Source: Dipteris shenzhenensis
Lineage: Eukaryota; Polypodiophyta; Polypodiopsida; Gleicheniales
Length of the DNA stretch: 64,000 bases
Assembly (NCBI GenBank): GCA_047967505.1
Contig: CM106541.1
Direction: 5' to 3' (one strand)
The notes under the pieces are model-generated. The model was not told where the DNA came from and made no database searches. It saw only the letters and a program-made list of their open reading frames with translations. Shown piece by piece: positions 58,481-64,000 of the stretch (the stretch's first letter is position 1; each line of letters opens with the position of its first letter). A program made the translations under genes and the position numbers.

Positions 58481-58565
58481 AGTTCTTTAGCAGGAGGGGC
58501 TAGGGGAGTAGGAAGGAGGGGGGTTCGTGGGCAAGGCTTGGGAAATCATCCAGGCGGAGGGTGAG

Positions 58566-58712
58566 TGTGAGAGAGGAGAGCACACACAAAGGAATAAGGA
58601 GACACCAAAAGTGGTGGAGCAAAAGCTACTCCAGCTTATTCCTCTATCATATATATATGAGTATACATGGGCACTGTACAAGTGGGTGGGCACACTGCCC
58701 TTTACCCCAACA
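58566..58712 (-). repeat. 3' LTR of Copia-D
   Basis: 147 bp from TGTGAGAGAGGAG to TTACCCCAACA, similar in plan to the Copia-3 LTR (shared ...CCC-AACCTCCCACTTAAAGG junction). Inserted in Gypsy-B gag. Confidence 0.8.
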
Positions 58713-58840
58713 ACCTCCCACTTAAAGGTAGTGTGCCTTTAAGGGAGTATAGTACACATATAATACAATCAGCCATAGGCTAAAAAACAAGATGACCACA
58801 CCGTCATCCTATGCCCGTCGGCACTTTACAATGTGCAAAG
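58713..58840 (-). mobile_element. Copia-D 3' stub
   Basis: Polypurine tract (reversed ACCTCCCACTTAAAGG) and the conserved TGTGCCTTTAAGGGAG stretch also seen after the Copia-3 LTR, then about 100 bp of 3' sequence that ends at the Copia-2 LTR. The rest of Copia-D should resume beyond the right edge. Confidence 0.75.
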
Positions 58841-59192
58841 TGTTGAGATATCGAGCTCCACTCGCGATATGCCAGGGTGACTGTTGTGCATTTATGTCAC
58901 CAACCTGTTAGCTGGAGATGTGGTTGGTACATCGCCCACGAATAATAGCTGGATGACAGCTATCCTTATCTACTCTAGTTTGTGGCTCAGTTAGTATGCC
59001 ACCTTAGTTAGTTGAGTTGTGTTTGAGACCCGCATATAGGTTTCTTCTATTTCTTTGTACTAGGGTTCTTTTGGCTTACATAACTAAGAAGAGGAAAACT
59101 GTTTTTAGCCTCCACCTTTGTGTGTATTCCCCCATTGTGCATGTGAGAAAGCCGCAAGTGAGACTCCTTCCCTCTCTCCCACAATCTTCACA
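58841..59192 (+). repeat. 5' LTR of Copia-2
   Basis: 352 bp from TGTTGAGATATCGAG to CAATCTTCACA (TGT...ACA), with the primer-binding site immediately after. A possible TATA region lies near 59033. Confidence 0.85.
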
Positions 59193-59205
59193 TGGTATCA
59201 GAGCC
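59193..59205 (+). other. Primer-binding site of Copia-2
   Basis: TGGTATCAGAGCC, complementary to the 3' end of initiator tRNA-Met, directly adjoining the LTR. Confidence 0.92.
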
Positions 59206-59736
59206 TTGTTCGTGGTAAGGAGCTCAAGAAAGCAAGCCAAGTTCGTGGTGTCCTGGTAAGAGGACAAGTGTTGCTTTCCTATTTCGAGTTTGGGAGCAAA
59301 TCTCTGCAGGTAGCACAGCCAGAAGTGTAGGAGTGCACTGTTTCAGATTGAGACGCCCTTCGCGGTGTGGCGAGAGCGCAGTATATGCTGCGGGTGTGGG
59401 CGAAGCCCTCAGTGACTTTATTTTTCTGATTTGAGGCCGTTTCGGGGCCCGTTTTGAAGGCGGAAGTTCTTCGCAGGCACTCAGAAAAAGGCCCTGTTTT
59501 TTGCTGTGCGACCACTGCGTGGCTAGTCGGTGGAAAGGTGCCGCAGAAATTGCATCGTATGCCTGTGTGCAGAGATATTGGGAGTTGCAGATTCATGCCT
59601 GTTGCCTGTTGATGCAAAATCGTCACTAGGAAGTGACTGTGTGGTGAAATACCACTTTCGTCAGTTTTGCAGATCTGCCCGTGTGAGGCAAAAGCTGTGT
59701 TTTTTGCAGTGACAGAATATTTTGCAGTGTTCTGTA
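59206..59736 (+). other. Copia-2 leader
   Basis: 0.53 kb of untranslated sequence between primer-binding site and gag. No coding pattern; the packaging signal is presumably here by analogy. Confidence 0.7.
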
Positions 59737-61464
59737 ATGGCATCTGATTCTCTTTCACAAATTGTCACTGAAAAGCTTGACAAGAACAACTTCCAGGCAT
59801 GGAAGTTTAGAATGACGAATTTCTTGATGGGAAAAGGCTATTGGGAATTCATTACAGGAAATGAAGAAGAACCTGTTCTTCCTAATGTTCCCAGTCAACA
59901 GGAAATGCAGGCATTCAAAGGATGGCATGAGAGAGCCAGGAAAGTTATGTACTGGCTGTCTATCAGTATTTCGGACTCCATGATTGTGCATATTCAGGAT
60001 GCAAATACGCCAAAGGAGGCATGGGATACTTTGGCAAAAATGTATAGCACAAATATGCAAGCCGGGAAAATGCAACTCAAACAAGAGTTGCACAATGTGC
60101 AGAGAGAAAATTTGAGCATAAATGACTACCACATGAAAGTGAAGAAAATTGCAGATGCACTTGCTTCCATTGGGTCGCCAGTGGATGATGACGATTTGGT
60201 TTCTGTGACCTTGAATGGTCTAGGAAAGGATTATGCACAGTTCCAGACATCCATTGCCGTCCGTGAAAACTTTCCTGATTTTGAGGAGTTGATTGCTCTT
60301 CTAATTTCTGAAGAGCAGAGAAATGGGGGTGCATCTTCTTCAGCAAGAACTTCAAAAGAAACTGTCTTCTACTCAAATGCTGGCAGAGGTAGAGGCAGAG
60401 GTAGAGGAGGCCGATCTGCAGGCCGTGGTAGAAATTAGAATATGCAGCAAACGCAAGAAAACCAGTCCTATGCAGGAGGACGTGGGAACTCTAGAGGCAG
60501 GGGGAGCCAAAGAGGCCGTGGTGGATGGCAGAGAGGCCAAAATGCAAACAGCAATATTGAATGCTACTATTGTGGCAAAATGGGTCATATGGCTAAGGAC
60601 TGCTATAAAAAGCAGAATGACATTATGAATGGAAAATTGCAGCAAGGCAATTATATATCCTCTAGTAGACAGGGTGATGATAGAAATGAGCATTTGTTTA
60701 TGGTGCACCATATGACAAATTCTGTAACAAGTGCAGAAGAAAGCAATGATGTGTGGTATGTTGACTCGGGTGTGTCAAACCACATGACAGGTCACGCTGA
60801 ATGGATGCAGGATGCAAGAAAAATGAAAAAACCAGGATTTGTGGAGACTGGTGATGATACTGCACATCCTATTGTGCAGATTGGCAAAATTCCTTTGTCT
60901 ATGTAGGATGGGAAAAAGAAATACTTGTCTGATGTATTTCATGTCCCGAACATCACCAAGAACCTGGTTTCTGTTGGTTAGATGGTTGAGCAGGGCTTGC
61001 AGGTCAGATTTAATCCTCATGGATGCTTTGTTGAGGATATGAAAAATAATGGTCGCTTGATAGCAAAAGGAAAGAAGAAGGGCAGGATGTTTACGTTGGA
61101 TGCAGACATGTCTGAATTGAGTGCAGCAATGTTTGCACATGGGACTGGTGTAGTTGCAGATATTGATATCTGGCACAAACGCATTGGTCATGTTAATATA
61201 CAGCGACTTAAATCAATGCAAGCCCAAAATATTGTTGCAGGATTGCCAAAATTCAAGGTTGCAGAAATGCACAAGATTTGTGAAGCCTGTCAATTTGGGA
61301 AACAGGCAAGGAAACCTTTTCCTAGGCATGTTCAAGAGAGTAAAAAACCATTGGAATTAATCCACTCTGATGTGTGGACTACAAAAGCTGCATCTATTGG
61401 AGGCTGTCACTATTTGTCACATTTATTGGTGACTTCAGCAGAAAATTGTGGGTGTATTTTATGA
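59737..61464 (+). pseudogene. Copia-2 gag, protease and integrase start
   Basis: Start chosen at 59737 (MASDSLSQIVTEKLD). Gag core DKNNFQAWKFRMTNFL and LAKMYSTNMQAGKMQL; a G/R-rich RGRGRGG stretch; TAG at 60436; knuckle CYYCGKMGHMAKDC (CCHC intact); protease VWYVDSGVSNHM (DSG intact); TAG at 60904; VFHVPNITKNLVSVG then TAG at 60979 where copia proteins have Q; GAG-pre-integrase WHKRIGHVN...CEACQFGKQ; IHSDVW (first integrase D). All stops are TAG in one continuous phase. A single-base deletion at about 61411-61416 moves the frame at the start of the integrase core. Confidence 0.92.
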
Positions 61465-64000
61465 AAAAGAAAAGTGAAGTGTTTGGGCACTTCAAAGCTT
61501 TCAAAGCTATGGTTGAAAAAGAAACAGGCCTGCAAATAAAATGCCTAAGGTCAGATGGAGGGGGAGAGTACCTCTCAAATGAGTTTGCAAGGTTCTTGCA
61601 GGAGCATGGTATAAAGCAGCAATATTCATGCAGTCATACCCCACAGCAAGATGGAATTGCAGAAAGAAAAAACAGGCATATTGGAGAGGTGTCTCGGGCT
61701 ATGCTAAATGAAAAAGATCTACCAGATTATTATTGGGCTGAAGTAGTTGCTACAGCAGTCTATATAATGAACAGGACTCCCACTGCAGCAATACATGGCA
61801 TGACGCCAGAGGAGATGTATACTGGTAGGAAACCAGATATTTCTCATTTGAATATTTTTGGTTGCATTGCTTATGTCCATGTGCCAGATGAGTTGAGGTC
61901 CAAGTTGGATCCAAAAGCTGAGAAGTGCGTCTTTATTGGTTATTCTCTGTAGCAGAAAGGGTATAGATGCTATAACCCTTCTACACGTAAGTTCACAGTG
62001 AGCAGAGATGTTGTTTTTGATGAGATGAGCAGCTGGTATAAACCAGTAAATGTGATGATTGATGTAGATGCACAAAATGGTAATGCTGCACAGAATGCAC
62101 AGCAGCAATCACAAAATATCAGTGGACCTGGAGTGTCCTCTACCAGTGGTTCACATGCTTCGCCATGGACAGGTAGATTGAGATCAGGAGAATCCCCTCA
62201 AAGCAATGCAGAGAGTGGTACGCAGGTATCACGAAAAGGAAAAGAGAAGGTAGATCAGCCCATGTTTGATGTGAATGCAGGTCACTCTTGTGTGGATGGT
62301 GAATCCAGTGGCTCAGAACAGAGCATTGATGATGAGTTGGGTGTTCCTTTTGTTGTTACACCTGAAGTAAGGAAGACCAGGGATGTTTTGAGAGCACGTG
62401 GAAGTGAGCCTATTTTGCGCAGGTCTACCAGGGTTAGGTATCCTGTGGATAGGCTGAAATATGATGGATTTACAGCCATTCACTATGCCTATATGGTCAA
62501 AGTGATACAGGAACCAGAACCCACTTCTTTTGAGCAAGCCATGGGAAATGAAAAATGGGAGAAAGCCATGGATGAAGAAATGGATGCCTTGGATGCTAAT
62601 GCTACGTGGGAATTGGTGCCTTTGCCTAAAGGCAAGAATGGAATTGGCTGTAAGTGGGTTTATAAGATCAAGCACAATGCAGATGGTTCTGTGAATAGAT
62701 ACAAGGCAAGATTAGTTGTCAAGGGGTATGCACAGACATATGGCATTGATTATGAAGAAACTTTCAGCCCGGTTGCAAGGATGGCAACCGTAAGAGCAGC
62801 CATTGCTATGGCTGCATCAAAGGGATGGTCTTTACATCAGATGGATGTAAAGAATGCCTTCTTGCATGGTGATTTGCAAGAAGAGGTCTTTATGGAGCAG
62901 CCAGCAGGTTATGTTCATGCTATTCATCCTGAGTTTGTTTGCAGGTTGAAGAAAGCCTTGTATGGCTTGAAGCAAGCACCTAGAGCATGGTCTGACAAGA
63001 TAGGACAGTATCTTGTCACTATTGGCTTTCAGATTTTCAAGGCAGATTTCTCACTCTATGTGAGAAAAACAGAGAAAGGGATTATGCTGCTGGTCATTTA
63101 TGTTGATGATTTGATCATCACAGGTGATAGTGATGAAGATATCCTTCATGTGAAAATGCTATTGAGGCAGAAGTTTGAGATGAAGGATTTGGGAGAGCTG
63201 CGTTATTTCTTGGGCATTGAGGTGATTAGATCACCAAGTGGGATACAGCTCTTGCAGAGGCAGTATGGATTGGACATGCTGTCCAAATATGGGATGACAG
63301 GCTGTAAGCCTATTTCAGTTCCTTTGGAGCAGAATGTGAAGCTGAGCACAGATGCAGGTGAGCTTCTGGAAGACCCTACTATGTACAGACGCATAGTAGG
63401 AAGTTTGATTTACATGACTATTACTAGGCCAGATTTGAGCTATGCTATTGGGTTGGTAAGTCAGTTTATGCAGGCTCCAAGGAAATCACATTTGGATGCG
63501 GCTAGACGCATACTCAGGTATGTGAAGTCCACATTGCAGTATGGACTATTTTATGAGGCTGGGGTTCAGATACAGTTGCATGGATACACTGATGCTGATT
63601 GGGCTGGTAGCATTTCTGATAGACGATCTACCAGTGGATATGTGTTCTCTTTTGGGAGTGCTACAGTCACTTGGAGCAGCAAGAAACAGCCTACAGTTGC
63701 CTTGTCGAGCACAGAGGCTGAGTACAGGGGTGCAGCAATGGCTGCATGTGAGGTAGCTTGGTTGCATAAGCTACTCTATGATATGCATCAGTCTACAGAT
63801 GGGCCAGTTGTCATTTATTGTGATAACATGAGTAGTATACATTTGGCAAAGAACCCAGTCTTTCATGCCAGAACAAAGCACATTGAGGTGCATTATCACT
63901 ATGTGCGGGAGAAGGTTTTACTAGGTCTCATTGATCTAGTTTATGTCAGCACAGAGGATCAGGTAGCTGACATCTTCACGAAAGCATTGGGCGCAGAGAA
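61413..64000 (+). pseudogene. Copia-2 integrase core, reverse transcriptase and RNase H
   Basis: In the new phase: FVTFIGDFSRKLWVYFM, LRSDGGGEYLS (second D), QQDGIAERKNR (E), FGCIAYVHVP and a TAG at 61950 where Q is usual. From 61953 the frame is open to the edge: an S/Q-rich hinge, WELVPLPKGKNGIGCKWVYK, MDVKNAFLHGDLQEEVFM, KKALYGLKQAPRAW, IYVDDLIITGD (YVDD), YTDADWAGS, TEAEYRG and CDNMSSIHLAKNPVF (RNase H) through to DIFTKAL. All catalytic residues are present. C-terminus and 3' LTR are outside the window. Confidence 0.92.

Larger units (their letters stand above)
53615..58565 (-). mobile_element. Gypsy-B, gypsy element truncated in gag by Copia-D
   Basis: Minus-strand order: gag knuckle (58072-58480), protease, reverse transcriptase, RNase H, integrase, 3' LTR (53615-54615). 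The 5' side stops at 58565 at the Copia-D LTR; GTGAG (58561-58565) is probably the target site, by comparison with Gypsy-C. Same family as Gypsy-A and Gypsy-C. Confidence 0.9.
58841..64000 (+). mobile_element. Copia-2, nested copia element, open at the right edge
   Basis: 5' LTR, primer-binding site, leader, gag and pol in canonical order (protease, integrase, reverse transcriptase, RNase H). The 3' LTR is outside. The pentamer before it is CAAAG. Few lesions, so this is among the youngest insertions in the window. Confidence 0.92.

Noticed and set aside
1448-61952. Reassignment of UAG to glutamine as the host genetic code
   Set aside because: TAG also stands where W is expected (Copia-3 near 40086) and accompanies frameshifts and other stop types; the elements are clearly decaying plant retrotransposons.
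1-64000. CRISPR arrays, tRNA or rRNA genes
   Set aside because: No regular short repeats with unique spacers and no recognisable tRNA or rRNA sequence; tRNA-like strings are primer-binding sites.

Overview
The window is nuclear DNA from a land plant with a large, repeat-rich genome. Supporting signs are Ty1/copia, Ty3/gypsy, CACTA (En/Spm) and L1-like LINE relics, initiator-tRNA-Met primer-binding sites (TGGTATCAGAGC), spliced exon remnants and AT-rich intergenic DNA. The species cannot be read from the sequence. No intact host gene, rRNA, tRNA or CRISPR array was recognised.

Layout. 1-3424: 3' part of a copia element (Copia-1, +), nearly intact. 3425-6046: 5' half of a gypsy element (Gypsy-D, -), into which Copia-1 is inserted. 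6103-10038: a gag-only LTR element (TR-GAG1, -) carrying a MITE in one LTR. 10938-11910: solo LTR. 12054-15932: coding-like tandem repeat split by a second gag-only element (TR-GAG2, 12361-15475, TSD TGGTC). 17280-19890: LINE fragments (+), then tandem duplications. 22640-25240: CACTA debris with a recognisable terminus and a 0.7-kb pyrimidine tract. 26100-28390: LINE (-). 29078-30250: AT-rich DNA. 30291-30662: exon-like ORF cut by a gypsy LTR. 30667-32475: 3' end of Gypsy-A (-). 32476-34314: leader and 5' LTR of another element. 34315-35280: about 165-bp satellite-like array. 35316-46447: RNase H-like ORF followed by Gypsy-C (+), whose gag is split by Copia-3 (37687-43592, -). 46448-50150: Athila-like LTR and leader. 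50155-53572: decayed intron-containing gene of unknown function, with a TTTAGTACT minisatellite and a 40-bp-arm hairpin in its intron. 53615-58565: Gypsy-B (-). 58566-58840: stub of Copia-D (-). 58841-64000: Copia-2 (+), running off the right edge.

The genes here do not form a pathway; the window is a record of nested insertion and decay. Two histories can be reconstructed from target-site duplications and paired copies: Copia-3 inside Gypsy-C, and Copia-2 inside Copia-D inside Gypsy-B. Across unrelated elements the premature stops are mostly TAG or TAA where a glutamine codon (CAG/CAA) is expected, which fits C-to-T decay of methylated cytosines. The signals most worth following are the tandem coding-like module at 12054-15932, the plant-type RNase H ORF upstream of Gypsy-C gag, the unknown coiled-coil gene at 50155-53572 and its intronic hairpin, and the satellite-like array.
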